This document shows, one piece after another, positions 53,711 to 63,906 of a stretch of DNA of 64,000 nucleotides. The stretch is taken from the NCBI GenBank assembly GCA_009379845.1, contig WHSZ01000027.1:1-64000 (forward strand). Reading direction: 5' to 3'. Positions within the stretch are counted from its first letter, which is position 1. Each line of letters opens with the position of its first letter. The stretch is from Pseudonocardiaceae bacterium (GTDB taxonomy: Bacteria; Actinomycetota; Actinomycetes; Mycobacteriales; Pseudonocardiaceae). Made by a program: the position numbers and the translations under genes. The notes under the pieces are model-generated. The model saw nothing but the letters and a program-made list of their open reading frames with translations, had not been told where the DNA came from and made no database searches.

Positions 53711-54463
53711 TCAGCGGGCCATCAGCAGGAACTCGAAGGAGTAAGCGGAGGCGCGGTAAAAGTGATCGCCGTACTCCACGCCTCGTCCGGACTGGTCGAA
53801 CGCGGTGCGCTGCATGGTCAGTAACGCGTCGCCCCGGTTCGCGCCGAGCAGCCGCGCGTCGGTGCCAGTCGCCGACCGTGCGCCGATCACCTGCGAGGCC
53901 ATGTGCAACCGGATCCCGGCGTCGCCGAGCAGCCGGTAGAGGCCGGTGCGCTCCAACGCCTCCACGGTCAACTCCAGGATGTTCACCGGCACGAAGTTGT
54001 GCATCACGGCCAGCGACTCGTCGTCCGCGTAGCGAATCCGCTCCACGGCGTACACCGGTTGGCCCTCGTCGATGCCCAGTGCGTGCGCGACGGCGTCCGG
54101 CGCGGGGATTTCCTCGAGGCCCAGCACGCGGCTGTACGGCTGCCGATGATCCTGGGAGAGATCGTCGTACAGGCTCGTCAGCTCGATTGGCCTGCGCACC
54201 TTGGGGCTCGCGATCTGGGTGCCGACACCGCGCTTGCGCACCAACATGCCGCGATCGACGAGGTAGGCGATCGCGCGCCGGACGGTCGGGCGGGACATGC
54301 CCAGCCGTTGTGCGAGAGCGATTTCGTTCTCCAGCCGGGAGCCGGCCGGGAGCTCGCCCGACTCGATCGCGCGTTCGAGAGACTGCGCGATTTGGTAATA
54401 CAGCGGGATGGGGCTGGCCCTGTCGATGGAGATCGCCGGTAAGGCCGGATGGGCAGAAGACAT
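53711..54463 (-). CDS. GntR-family (HutC/UTRA) transcriptional regulator
   Basis: 250 residues from ATG 54463 behind GGAGGAGAAG. N-terminal winged helix (LENEIALAQRLGMSRPTVRR and the wing RKRGVGTQI) and a C-terminal UTRA ligand domain with VYAVERIRYADDESLAVMHN. Encoded 89 nt downstream of a polyol/idonate-type dehydrogenase on the same strand; probably represses it. Confidence 0.9.
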   Translation of the reverse strand: MSSAHPALPAISIDRASPIPLYYQIAQSLERAIESGELPAGSRLENEIALAQRLGMSRPTVRRAIAYLVDRGMLVRKRGVGTQIASPKVRRPIELTSLYDDLSQDHRQPYSRVLGLEEIPAPDAVAHALGIDEGQPVYAVERIRYADDESLAVMHNFVPVNILELTVEALERTGLYRLLGDAGIRLHMASQVIGARSATGTDARLLGANRGDALLTMQRTAFDQSGRGVEYGDHFYRASAYSFEFLLMAR

Positions 54464-54552
54464 GCGCTTCTCCTCCCGCCAGCACGGCATGTTGGGCTAA
54501 TGTCCTGACAACCGTAGCAAAGCGACGCCGTCGGCGGGGCAGAACGACCTGC

Positions 54553-55572
54553 TCAGCCGAACGACAGCAACACCTTGCTTGATCGGCGCCGATCCCGTGC
54601 CACGTCGAACGCGGCAAGCGCGTCGTCGGCCGGCATCGTCTGGGTCAGCAGCGGTTCAACGTTCAACCCACCGGCGAGAAGCCCGAGCGCGTCGTCGAAC
54701 TCGGTGTCGAACCTGTATGCGCCGCGGATGGTCAGTTCGCAAGCTACCGAAATGCCCAGCGGAGCGGTTATCTCGCCGGGCGGCAGCATGCCGAGTTGCA
54801 CGAACGTGCCACCGCGACGGACCGCCCCGAGGCTCGCCGCCAGCGCGGCGGGCGCACCGGACGCCTCGAACACGACATCCATTTCGGACGGCAGCTCCTC
54901 GCGCCCGATGATCACGGTGGCATCCGCGCCGAGCGCGGTCGCCACCTGTACGGCTTCGGGCAGCAGATCCGCCGCGACGACCCGTGCGGCACCCGCGGCC
55001 TTCGCGGCGGCCACGGTGAGACAACCGATCGGTCCGGCGCCGTTCACCAGCACGTTCGCGTCCCGCATCGCGTCGCTGCCGGCGCGAGCCACCGCGTGCA
55101 GCGCGACGGCCAGCGGTTCGGCCACCGCGCCGTGATGCAGGGGCACCGCCGGTGGCAGCACGCGGATCTGGTCGGCCGGCACCACGCGGTAACGGCTGAA
55201 CGCGCCGGGCGTGTGCGGGTAGTGAGCCGCGCTGCCCAGGTAGCGCACGTTCCGGCAGAGGTGCAGGTCGCCGCGTGCGCACTCGGGGCAGTCGCGGCAC
55301 GTGGTGGCTGGGTGGACGGTCGCGGGCGTGCCAACCGGTAGGTCGGAGACACCGGTGCCGATCGCCGCGATCCGGCCGCTCACCTCATGGCCCAGCACCA
55401 TAGGTTCGCGCAGGATCGAGGTCCCCGCGTGGCCGTGCTGCCAGTAGTGCAGGTCCGAGCCGCATACTCCGCCGTAGCAGACCTCGACGGCGACCTCACC
55501 CGGACCGCATTGCGGGTCGGGCAGCTCGTCGACCCTGAGGTCGTCGACCGCGTGGACCACCACGGCCTGCAT
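54553..55572 (-). CDS. L-idonate 5-dehydrogenase-like zinc alcohol dehydrogenase
   Basis: 339 residues from ATG 55572, spaced 6 nt behind GGAGG; ATG 55578 sits too close to it. Medium-chain dehydrogenase with catalytic Cys in GGVCGSDLHYWQHG, HE in LGHEVSG, structural Cys in TCRDCPECARGDLHLC, and nucleotide loop VLVNGAGPIGCLT. The GVCGSDLHYWQHGHAG pattern is that of L-idonate 5-dehydrogenases, which give 5-keto-gluconate. Third polyol-type dehydrogenase in the window. Confidence 0.83.
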   Translation of the reverse strand: MQAVVVHAVDDLRVDELPDPQCGPGEVAVEVCYGGVCGSDLHYWQHGHAGTSILREPMVLGHEVSGRIAAIGTGVSDLPVGTPATVHPATTCRDCPECARGDLHLCRNVRYLGSAAHYPHTPGAFSRYRVVPADQIRVLPPAVPLHHGAVAEPLAVALHAVARAGSDAMRDANVLVNGAGPIGCLTVAAAKAAGAARVVAADLLPEAVQVATALGADATVIIGREELPSEMDVVFEASGAPAALAASLGAVRRGGTFVQLGMLPPGEITAPLGISVACELTIRGAYRFDTEFDDALGLLAGGLNVEPLLTQTMPADDALAAFDVARDRRRSSKVLLSFG

Positions 55573-55607
55573 GGGCATCCTCCGCTGAGCTTGTTCGTGT
55601 CCCGACC

Positions 55608-55642
55608 ATATGACATCACATTGTCAATAGGTAGTGACATAT
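55608..55642 (-). promoter_or_regulatory. Operator-like inverted repeats upstream of the idonate dehydrogenase gene
   Basis: AT-rich stretch with TGACA (55611-55615), TGTCA (55622-55626) and TGACA (55635-55639), giving two overlapping inverted repeats and an outer ATATG/CATAT pair. On the minus strand it contains TTGACA, a possible -35. It lies 36-70 nt before the start codon. The neighbouring GntR protein is the obvious candidate ligand; binding is inferred. Confidence 0.5.
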
Positions 55643-55658
55643 TCAGATGAGTTGTCGG

Positions 55659-55688
55659 TTTGTGCCTACGTGGTTTGTACCTACATGG
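55659..55688 (+). repeat. 15-bp tandem direct repeat in the divergent region
   Basis: TTTGTGCCTACGTGG followed at once by TTTGTACCTACATGG, 13 of 15 identical. It lies between the operator-like repeats and the next rightward gene. May be a second protein-binding site. Confidence 0.6.
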
Positions 55689-55817
55689 CGTGTCAGAATC
55701 GTCGCGGAAAGCGTCATTCGTGTGATGCCGGACAAAATACACGCGATCCGGAACCCTTCCGCTAGTCTTCCGGTCAAAGGGGCTACTGCGGGATTCTTAC
55801 TGTGGGAGGCACGGGCC

Positions 55818-56234
55818 GTGGCGGTGGAGGGCTGGTTCGACAACGTCACCGATGTCGTCAAGGACATCGGGCGTGATCTCAAGGAACAACTCGCGTACAA
55901 GAAGGCACTCGCCGACGCGAAGGCGAGTGCCGAGACGATCGCGGTGGACCCGGACGTCGGTGACGCGGTGATCAAGCAGCTCACCGAGGTCCACGACATC
56001 ATGAGCGAAATCGCTATGAAGGCTCGCTTTCTCGGAGAGCAGGTGCCGCTAGGCGGTGGCTATGCGGAGATTGTTGGGAAATTCATGGCCCAGTTTGGAT
56101 CGGGCGGTGAGCAGTCTGTTGATGCGGCCATGAAGAAGGGGCAGCAGGACATCACACAGCTTATCGAAGATGTGCGACAAGCCATGGTCAACTACCAACA
56201 GACAGACGCGAGCAACGCGGATGCCTTCAAGTAG
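55818..56234 (+). CDS. Small helical protein with C-terminal YxxxD signal, probable type VII substrate
   Basis: 138 residues from GTG 55818, 8 nt behind GGGAGG; the frame is open to 55647, but the upstream part is low-quality coding over repeats. The whole protein looks helical, with AYKKALADAKASAETIAVDP and AMKKGQQDITQLIEDVRQAM. It ends with Y126-QQT-D130 eight residues before the C-terminus, matching the general type VII export motif. No W-x-G turn. First gene of a module with a lipoprotein, a PPE-like protein and an EspG-like chaperone. Confidence 0.65.
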   Translation: MAVEGWFDNVTDVVKDIGRDLKEQLAYKKALADAKASAETIAVDPDVGDAVIKQLTEVHDIMSEIAMKARFLGEQVPLGGGYAEIVGKFMAQFGSGGEQSVDAAMKKGQQDITQLIEDVRQAMVNYQQTDASNADAFK

Positions 56235-56250
56235 TCGGGAGATCACGCGC

Positions 56251-56823
56251 GTGACGACGTTACGCAAGCGTAGAGGGCTTCGTCCGGCAGCATTGGCCGT
56301 GTTGGGTGCTGTTGGATTGCTGGCCGGTGTGGCTTGCTCAGCTAGTCAGGAAGGCGCGGCGGCACCAGCGGTCGACGTATCAGCAAGCAGCAGCGGCGAT
56401 AGCAGCCCAAAGGGAACTGACGCGCTCGAAGATATCGATGCTTGCGAACTTCTGACTGAGCAGGAAGCTCAGCAAGTTGGCTTCACGGAGCCCGGTGAGC
56501 CTGACGACGTCGCCGGCAATCCTACGTGTGATTGGAGGATTTCCGGTGAGTGGAGCGTGCTGGTGGGGGTGCGGGCAAATAGAGGTGTGGACGACCTCAA
56601 CCTAAGTCAATATGACGTCGAGCCGGATCCGATCACACTAGGTCGTCATGAAGCCCAACGCGGCGCGACCAAGGAGCGATCGGGATGTGCTGTGTGGATT
56701 CGGGTCGGCCAGTCGTCGAGTGTCTCGATCGGCGCTGATAACAGCGGCGGTGTTGAGAATCCGAAGTTGGCGTGTGAGCGGGCGACGAAGGTTGCCGAGC
56801 TCGTCGAACCGAAGTTGCCATGA
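56251..56823 (+). CDS. DUF3558-type lipoprotein
   Basis: 190 residues from GTG 56251; an ATG at 56221 overlaps the previous gene and would add ten residues. Signal peptide LRPAALAVLGAVGLLAGVAC with lipobox cysteine C29. The mature domain has ACELLTEQEAQQVGF and a disulfide-forming Cys pattern (NPTCDWRI; SGCAVWIRV) of the DUF3558 family, abundant in Pseudonocardiaceae and of unknown function. Confidence 0.82.
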   Translation: MTTLRKRRGLRPAALAVLGAVGLLAGVACSASQEGAAAPAVDVSASSSGDSSPKGTDALEDIDACELLTEQEAQQVGFTEPGEPDDVAGNPTCDWRISGEWSVLVGVRANRGVDDLNLSQYDVEPDPITLGRHEAQRGATKERSGCAVWIRVGQSSSVSIGADNSGGVENPKLACERATKVAELVEPKLP

Positions 56824-56882
56824 GTACGCAGCCGAAGCTGTCGTGAGCAGGGGAGAGAAGCGGGCATGTTAGGGGAGCGGAG

Positions 56883-58175
56883 ATGAACGCGGGGCCGAGC
56901 CTCCCTGGACCGGATCACAACTATCCGGCGCAGAGCCACGAACAGCTCAAGAGCTGGGTGGATCAGAACAATGACCCGGGTGGCTCGCAGGGCGTCGCGG
57001 ACGAGTGGCGCGACGTCGGCCAGCGCCTGACCATCGCGAGCGAGTTGCTGAAGGGCGCCGTCGAGGGCAGCGCCGACCGGTGGACGGGTTCGGCGGCTGA
57101 ACGGATGCGCGAAGCGGTCGCCGCCTACGGCAAGTGGTCGGCTCATACCGGCGCCAGCGCCGAGCAACTCAGCGGCGCGGTCGGCGAGCAGTCCTCGTCG
57201 GCGGCCGACGCGCGAAACCGGATGCCCGACCCTGTTCCCTACGAGCCGGGCAAGATGATCGGTGACGCGGTCAAGAGCGGCAACATCCTCGACATCGCCT
57301 CGCTGCCCGGCAAGATGGCCGCTCAGAAGGCCGCACACGATGCGGCGAAGCAGCAGGCCGAACAGGTCGTGCAGGCTCGCGACACCACGTTGCAGGCCGT
57401 GGGCAGCAACGTCCAGCCGTTCGCCCCACCACCCTCGCTCGGCGGTACCGGCGGCGACGCCACGACGCGGAAAGCGCAACAGGTCGGCGGCACCGAGGCG
57501 CACCAGTTCTCCGCCAGCAATCCCGGCACCGGTACCGGCAGCGGCGGGCTGTCGGGTGCCGGTTCAGGCGCGGGTGGCGCCGGCCCGCTCGGGTCGGCCA
57601 GCGGCACGGGCGCGGGCGGTGGCTACCCGAACGCCGGCGGCGACTCTGGCAGTGGCTACGGCGGCGTGCCGGGCGGTGGCTACGGCGGCGCACCCGGCTC
57701 CACCGGCGAGCCAGGTACGACCACCAGCGCGGGCTACACCGGCCCCGGAAGCGGCAGCATCCCCGGCGGCTTCGGCCCAGGATCCGGTGGCGCGGGCGCC
57801 GGAGCACCCGGCGGTGCCGGGGCGACGGGAATGCCGGTTGGCGGGGCGATGGGCGGATTCGGCGCCGGCGGCGGCTCCGCTGGTAGCGCGGGCCGCGCCG
57901 GCCTCGGCGGCGGAAGCGGTGCGACCACCGGGCAGAGCCCTGGCACCGGCGCGAAAACCGGTTCTGGCGCCGGCGCGGCGGGCGCGCAGGCCGTACCGGG
58001 GCGCGGTGCGGCGGCCGGCGGCACGGGCGGACGCGGCATGCCGATGGGCGGAGCGGGCCGCGGCCAGGGCGGCGATGATGACGAGCACCAGCGTGCCTCC
58101 TTCCTCATCGAGCCGGACGCCGAAGGTACATTTGGCACGGACGAAAAAACCGCACCCCCAGTCATCGGCGAATAG
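56883..58175 (+). CDS. PPE-like type VII substrate with Gly-rich domain
   Basis: 430 residues. The N-terminal helical domain (1-170) has a W67-T-G turn (SADRWTGSAAERMREAVAAY) like PPE/WXG proteins. Residues about 185-395 are Gly/Ala/Ser-rich low complexity, and the conserved C-terminus reads SFLIEPDAEGTFGTDEKTAP then PVIGE. The family is common in Pseudonocardiaceae beside EspG genes. Start ATG 56883 behind GGGGAGCGGAG. Confidence 0.8.
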   Translation: MNAGPSLPGPDHNYPAQSHEQLKSWVDQNNDPGGSQGVADEWRDVGQRLTIASELLKGAVEGSADRWTGSAAERMREAVAAYGKWSAHTGASAEQLSGAVGEQSSSAADARNRMPDPVPYEPGKMIGDAVKSGNILDIASLPGKMAAQKAAHDAAKQQAEQVVQARDTTLQAVGSNVQPFAPPPSLGGTGGDATTRKAQQVGGTEAHQFSASNPGTGTGSGGLSGAGSGAGGAGPLGSASGTGAGGGYPNAGGDSGSGYGGVPGGGYGGAPGSTGEPGTTTSAGYTGPGSGSIPGGFGPGSGGAGAGAPGGAGATGMPVGGAMGGFGAGGGSAGSAGRAGLGGGSGATTGQSPGTGAKTGSGAGAAGAQAVPGRGAAAGGTGGRGMPMGGAGRGQGGDDDEHQRASFLIEPDAEGTFGTDEKTAPPVIGE

Positions 58176-58187
58176 TCGCGCAACCAC

Positions 58188-59003
58188 GTGTTCGAGCTAC
58201 CGTTTCCCGCATTCGACTTCCTCTGGGAAGACTTGCACCTCGGCCCCAAGCCGTTCCCGCTGGAGATTCCCAGCCACGGCGACACGATGACGGAACGCGC
58301 ACGGCTGCGCGAAGCCGTGTACGCGAACCTCACCGAGCGCCAGCTGGTCCACAATGGACGCCTGGAACCGGAGGTCGAGGACACCCTACGGCTGGTGGCC
58401 AGGCCATCGATCTGCGTTGACGCCGTCGCGAACCTCGACCTCGGCGGCGAAACGCCGCTACGGGCCCTCGGCGCGTCCAGTGGCCGGTACGCGGTGCTGG
58501 TCGTGCAACGGGAACTCGTCGTCGAGTTCCGTCCGGTCCGGGACACCGCGCTGATCTCGAGCCTCGTCGAGCTGATCCCGGCGACCCGGCAGGGCCCAGG
58601 GCAACCCGTCTCGCTTCCGTCCTCGGCGATCGCCGGCCAGAGTGACCAGAGCGGCCAGAGCGGACGGAGCCGACAGGGCGGCCAGCATCACCGTGACGAA
58701 TCCGGACCGATAGTTACCAGGGCGCGGGACAGCACCGCGCAGTACCGCGGCCAGCTGCATCAGCTGAACAAGATTCAGGAGCAGCGGGTACTTCGGGCTG
58801 GCCAGTTCGGAGTGTCCACCGCGGGCTCATCGGGCCGGCCGAAACGGATCGGCGGGCTTTCCTGGTTCGCCACCGACGAGGGGCAGTACACCACCGGCAT
58901 CACCCGGAGTTCGGACGGCGCGGACTGGGTCACGGTCACGCCGTGCGATGCCGCCCGGCTGACCCAGCAGATCGGGCAACTGCTCGCCCATGCCCGGTCC
59001 TGA
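58188..59003 (+). CDS. EspG-family type VII secretion chaperone
   Basis: 271 residues from GTG 58188. It resembles EspG proteins, which bind PPE partners in the cytosol and deliver them to ESX systems: strand-rich N-half (LPFPAFDFLWEDLHLGPKPF; RLVARPSICVDAVANLD; YAVLVVQRELVVEFRPV) and a C-terminal IGGLSWFATDEGQYTTGITR. It starts 12 nt after the PPE-like gene, its presumed client. No ESX machinery gene is adjacent; the ESX-4 core is 33 kb away. Confidence 0.78.
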   Translation: MFELPFPAFDFLWEDLHLGPKPFPLEIPSHGDTMTERARLREAVYANLTERQLVHNGRLEPEVEDTLRLVARPSICVDAVANLDLGGETPLRALGASSGRYAVLVVQRELVVEFRPVRDTALISSLVELIPATRQGPGQPVSLPSSAIAGQSDQSGQSGRSRQGGQHHRDESGPIVTRARDSTAQYRGQLHQLNKIQEQRVLRAGQFGVSTAGSSGRPKRIGGLSWFATDEGQYTTGITRSSDGADWVTVTPCDAARLTQQIGQLLAHARS

Positions 59004-59062
59004 CGGCCCCAATAGGCCCGTGAACTGGGAATACAGGAGTTTTCCTGGCCCGTGTTGAAGAC

Positions 59063-59089
59063 TTAGCACTCAACTCGGTAGAGTGCTAG
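59063..59089 (+). promoter_or_regulatory. CIRCE operator (HrcA site) upstream of groES
   Basis: TTAGCACTC, nine bases, GAGTGCTAG: eight of nine inverted-repeat positions of the CIRCE consensus TTAGCACTC-N9-GAGTGCTAA. It lies 139 nt before the groES start, so groESL1 is expected to be repressed by HrcA (encoded elsewhere) and induced by heat. Confidence 0.93.
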
Positions 59090-59227
59090 TCGAACGGCGC
59101 CGCACGCCCCGGCACCCGCGACGGCGGGGTGGTAGGAGCCGGACCGCGAGACGTCGGGCCAGCCCGCCGTTGAGCATCACAACTAGGTACCTGCCAACGC
59201 TTTCGACGACCCGTGGAGGTCACACCG

Positions 59228-59521
59228 GTGAGCGTGAACATTAAGCCGCTCGAGGACAAGATCGTTGTCCAGACGAGCGAGGCCGAGGAGACGACGGCTT
59301 CTGGCCTCGTTATCCCGGACACCGCGAAGGAGAAGCCCCAGGAGGGCAAGGTCCTGGCCGTAGGCCCGGGCCGGATCGACGACAAGGGCAACCGCATCCC
59401 GCTGGATGTCTCGGTTGGCGACGTCGTCATCTACTCCAAGTACGGCGGCACGGAAGTCAAGTACAACGGCGAGGAGTACTTGGTTCTGTCCGCACGCGAC
59501 GTGCTGGCCGTCGTCAACTGA
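59228..59521 (+). CDS. groES: Co-chaperonin GroES
   Basis: 97-residue lid of the chaperonin. [20 protein letters not shown], mobile loop [20 protein letters not shown], and C-terminal [17 protein letters not shown] 59228 is preceded by GGAGG at 8 nt. Promoter-proximal gene of the CIRCE-controlled operon. Confidence 0.98.
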   Translation: MSVNIKPLEDKIVVQTSEAEETTASGLVIPDTAKEKPQEGKVLAVGPGRIDDKGNRIPLDVSVGDVVIYSKYGGTEVKYNGEEYLVLSARDVLAVVN

Positions 59522-59585
59522 CGACCATCCGTCCACAGTGCAGCGCCCCGGCGGCCCTCAGGGGCCCCGGGGCGTCTTGCTCTAA

Positions 59586-61229
<1,644 letters not shown>

Positions 61230-61252
61230 TTAAGTCACGGGCACAGCCCCGA

Positions 61253-61300
61253 ATTTGCCGCCATATTGCGGGGGGACAACTCCGCAATATGGCGGCAAAT
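61253..61300. terminator. Bidirectional terminator between groEL1 and whiB3
   Basis: 19-bp perfect arms, ATTTGCCGCCATATTGCGG and complement, 10-nt loop. The A/T-rich ends act as T-tracts on both strands. It starts 23 nt after the groEL stop and ends 45 nt from the whiB3 stop. Its sequence is unrelated to the dispersed palindrome. Confidence 0.85.
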
Positions 61301-61321
61301 CGCGGTTTGGACGCCCGCGTC

Positions 61322-61363
61322 AGCTCTTGGTGAGCACAACCCAAGCTAGCTCTTGGTGAGCAC
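61322..61363 (-). repeat. Tandem duplication of the whiB3 gene end
   Basis: AGCTCTTGGTGAGCAC occurs at 61322-61337 and 61348-61363, period 26. On the minus strand each copy encodes LTKS followed by a stop (TAG in the used copy, TGA in the downstream one). Confidence 0.8.
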
Positions 61364-61648
61364 TAGCCTTCGTTCGTCGGCCTTGATGATCCGTTCGCGT
61401 TCGGATTCGGACAGCCCGCCCCAGATTCCGTACGGCTCCTGAACCGCCAGCGCGTGCTCCCGGCACAGCTCGAGCACGGGGCAAGACTGGCAGATCGACT
61501 TCGCCTTGGCCTCCCGCCTCGCGCGTGCCGGACCCCGCTCCCCGTCGGGGTGAAAGAAGAAGCCACTGTCCATCCCCCGGCACGAGCCCCGTAGTTGCCA
61601 GTCCCAAATGTCGGCGTTCGGGCCTGGGAGTCTGCGCGTATCTGCCAT
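61346..61648 (-). CDS. whiB3: WhiB-family iron-sulfur regulator, WhiB3-like
   Basis: 100 residues from ATG 61648. Four Cys ligands for a 4Fe-4S cluster: C23, C53, C56, C62, then the GIWGG turn (74-78) and a basic C-terminus. The N-terminus PGPNADIWDWQLRGSCRGMD and FFHPDGERG match WhiB3, and it lies next to groEL1 as in M. tuberculosis. Senses redox/NO and binds RNA polymerase sigma. Confidence 0.93.
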   Translation of the reverse strand: MADTRRLPGPNADIWDWQLRGSCRGMDSGFFFHPDGERGPARARREAKAKSICQSCPVLELCREHALAVQEPYGIWGGLSESERERIIKADERRLVLTKS

Positions 61649-61874
61649 GGTGAGCGCCTCCTCAGGTATGAGGACTCGTAGTTGGACTACTCCATTTGGT
61701 GTAGCGCCGGTCACGTTAGAAGCGCGCCAAGGGTTGTTCAAGGGTCGTTGCCCGGTAAGGGGGCTTTTCCACCATTAGGCATCCCCCGTCGGTGTGAGTT
61801 CACATGCTTCCGATTCGTCCCGGTCGCCCGGGTGGCGCGGCCTCCGGTTGCCGGGGACACCGAGCGGGTCGACG

Positions 61875-62867
61875 ATGAGATACGTGGCGCGCAGGAGCGA
61901 ACCGTGGGTTCATCGCGCAGTCCGCGAGCACGGTGATTCGCCAACCTTGCCGGTGGCCGCCGTGGCTCGCCGGCTGGGTGTCGCGCCCGCCACCCTGCGC
62001 ACCTGGGACCGCCGGTACGGGCTCGGCCCGAGGGAACACATCAGCGGCCGGCACCGGCGCTACGGTCCCGCCGATATCGCCCGGCTCGAGGTCATGCGGC
62101 GGGCACTACTGCGTGGGGTGTCCTCCGCCGAAGCCGCCCACTACGCCCTGACGTCCGAGCGAGCCGTGCCGGAGATGATCCCCGATCCGCGGGACGCGGG
62201 CGAACCGCCCGGTGTCGAGTCGGTGGTTGGCGAGCTGGACCGGCCGGCCGGTGGAGCCCGGCTGGCCAGGGGCGTCTTCCGTGCGGCGAGCGCGATGGAC
62301 GCGCTCGCGCTGCGCCAGCTGCTGGATCACACCATCGCGGAGCGCGGGGTGCTCCGCGCCTGGCGCGAGATCATCGAACCGGCGTTCGGCGCGTTGAGCC
62401 ACGACGCGGACTCCGCCGACCGGGCGCCGGAGGTCAGCCACCTGTTCGCGGAATGCGTGCTGGCCGCCGTGCTCCGGGCGACGCCGGCGGTATCCGCGCC
62501 GCGCCAGCTCCGGCCCGTGCTGTTGTGCTGCCCGACCGCGCGGCGTTGCGGGCTGCCGATGTACGTGGTGGACGCGGCGCTGTGCGAGCGGAGCGTGAGC
62601 ACCCAGATTCTCGGCGCGGCACTGCCCGTCGACGTGCTGGTGTCCGCGGCGCGGCGCACTCAGCCGTGCGTGGTGGCGCTGTGGGCGCAACACCCGCGGC
62701 ACGCGCGGCCCGAGGTGTTCGACGAACTCGCCGCTCTACGGCGGGTGCCGACGATGCTGGCCTGCGGTCCGGGCTGGACCTCGAGCACGATGCCGGCCGA
62801 TGTGGACTGGCTGCTCGAGCCGGACGCCGTGGTGCGAACGATCATGGACAGCTGCGCGGCACGCTGA
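61875..62867 (+). CDS. MerR-like regulator with large C-terminal domain
   Basis: 330 residues from ATG 61875. An N-terminal MerR winged helix is clear: VAAVARRLGVAPATLRTWDR, RYGLGPREHISGRHRRYGPA. The C-terminal 220 residues have an RLARGVFRAASAMDALALRQ helical segment, then an alternating strand/helix part (VLLCCPTARRCGLPMYVVDA; VDVLVSAARRTQPCVVALW), resembling the cobalamin-binding fold of CarH/LitR but without a visible DxHxxG motif. It may thus be a cofactor-free or degenerate member. ATG of the next gene overlaps its stop. Confidence 0.8.
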   Translation: MRYVARRSEPWVHRAVREHGDSPTLPVAAVARRLGVAPATLRTWDRRYGLGPREHISGRHRRYGPADIARLEVMRRALLRGVSSAEAAHYALTSERAVPEMIPDPRDAGEPPGVESVVGELDRPAGGARLARGVFRAASAMDALALRQLLDHTIAERGVLRAWREIIEPAFGALSHDADSADRAPEVSHLFAECVLAAVLRATPAVSAPRQLRPVLLCCPTARRCGLPMYVVDAALCERSVSTQILGAALPVDVLVSAARRTQPCVVALWAQHPRHARPEVFDELAALRRVPTMLACGPGWTSSTMPADVDWLLEPDAVVRTIMDSCAAR

Positions 62868-63763
62868 TGCCGGCACCGCGTCTGGAGGCCCAGCTTCGCC
62901 GTGCCGCGTTCGGAGACTGCGCGGATCTACCGATCCACCTGCTCGCCCGGCGGTGCGGCAGGGCGCGCGAGCGCTGGCTGGCCGCGGTGGTTCTCGGTGG
63001 GCAGGCGCGTTACGCCTCGGCCGCGGCGCTGCTGCATGACCTGCGTGACCACCCAGATCCGGTGCTCGCCTCGCTGGCGCTCAGCACGCTCGCCTCGCAC
63101 CGGCGCCAGCTCGGTGGGCACCGGGCCGCGCGGGCGCTGGACGGTGCCGCGCTCGCCGCGCTGGCCGCCGCGGGAAGCGCGGAACGCGGCACCGATCCGG
63201 ATGGCATCGACGTGCTGGGGGCGCGCTGCGACGCGCTGCTCGGGCTGGCCGCGGACGCGCTGGGTACCCCGGAGATGGGCACGCCGGGGATGGGTATCGC
63301 TGAGGCGCGCCGGATTCTGGACCTCGCCCGATCCCAAGGGGAGCACGGCTGGCGCACTGAGGTTCGTACCTGCTGGGTGTGCTGCGAGGTCGAGCTGGCC
63401 GACGGTCGGCCGGAACGGGCCGCGCCGCACGCCGAGCGGGCCGCGAGGCGTTGCGTGGACGTCGGCGCCGTTCGGCACGGGGTGAAATCCGATCTGGTGC
63501 TCGCCGCGACCCTGGTCACCGGCACCTCCGAAACGGCGCGAGCGGGGGAGCTGATCGATCGGGCGCGCTCGATGGCTGCGCGCCACCAGCTACTCTCACT
63601 GGCGTGGCCTGCCGAGTTGCTCGCGGGTTCCGTGCGCGGTGAAGGTGGCGAGAAGGTAAACGATCTATTACGGAGAGTGTTACATCGGGCGGATCCACCG
63701 GGGCGGCTGCTGGCCGGCGACTCGGCGTGGATGCCACTCGAGCAGGGGATCCAATCTCGGTGA
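62867..63763 (+). CDS. Rv3415c-like conserved helical-repeat protein
   Basis: 298 residues, start ATG overlapping the MerR-like stop (TGATG). Alanine- and arginine-rich helices with TPR-like spacing (ALLHDLRDHPDPVLASLALS; EVELADGRPERAAPHAERAA), no signal peptide. By position near whiB3 it corresponds to M. tuberculosis Rv3415c, of unknown function, which precedes sigD. Coupling to the MerR-like gene suggests a regulatory pair. Confidence 0.7.
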   Translation: MPAPRLEAQLRRAAFGDCADLPIHLLARRCGRARERWLAAVVLGGQARYASAAALLHDLRDHPDPVLASLALSTLASHRRQLGGHRAARALDGAALAALAAAGSAERGTDPDGIDVLGARCDALLGLAADALGTPEMGTPGMGIAEARRILDLARSQGEHGWRTEVRTCWVCCEVELADGRPERAAPHAERAARRCVDVGAVRHGVKSDLVLAATLVTGTSETARAGELIDRARSMAARHQLLSLAWPAELLAGSVRGEGGEKVNDLLRRVLHRADPPGRLLAGDSAWMPLEQGIQSR

Positions 63764-63906
63764 GGACCGTTTGCTGCCTCTCCGCGCATGAGGCAGACAT
63801 CTGGGCGAACTTTTTCCCAAATTCGCCACCGGATCGTGTCAAGTTCGGCGGGCCAGCGTCCGATAGGGGAATAGGAAGGTCACCCGGCTGCAGGAAAGGA
63901 GTCCCC

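Noticed and set aside
55647..55817. Longer form of the YxxxD protein starting at 55647
   Set aside because: The extension is encoded by the 15-bp repeats (FVPTWFVPTW) and lacks a ribosome site; GTG 55818 has a good one.
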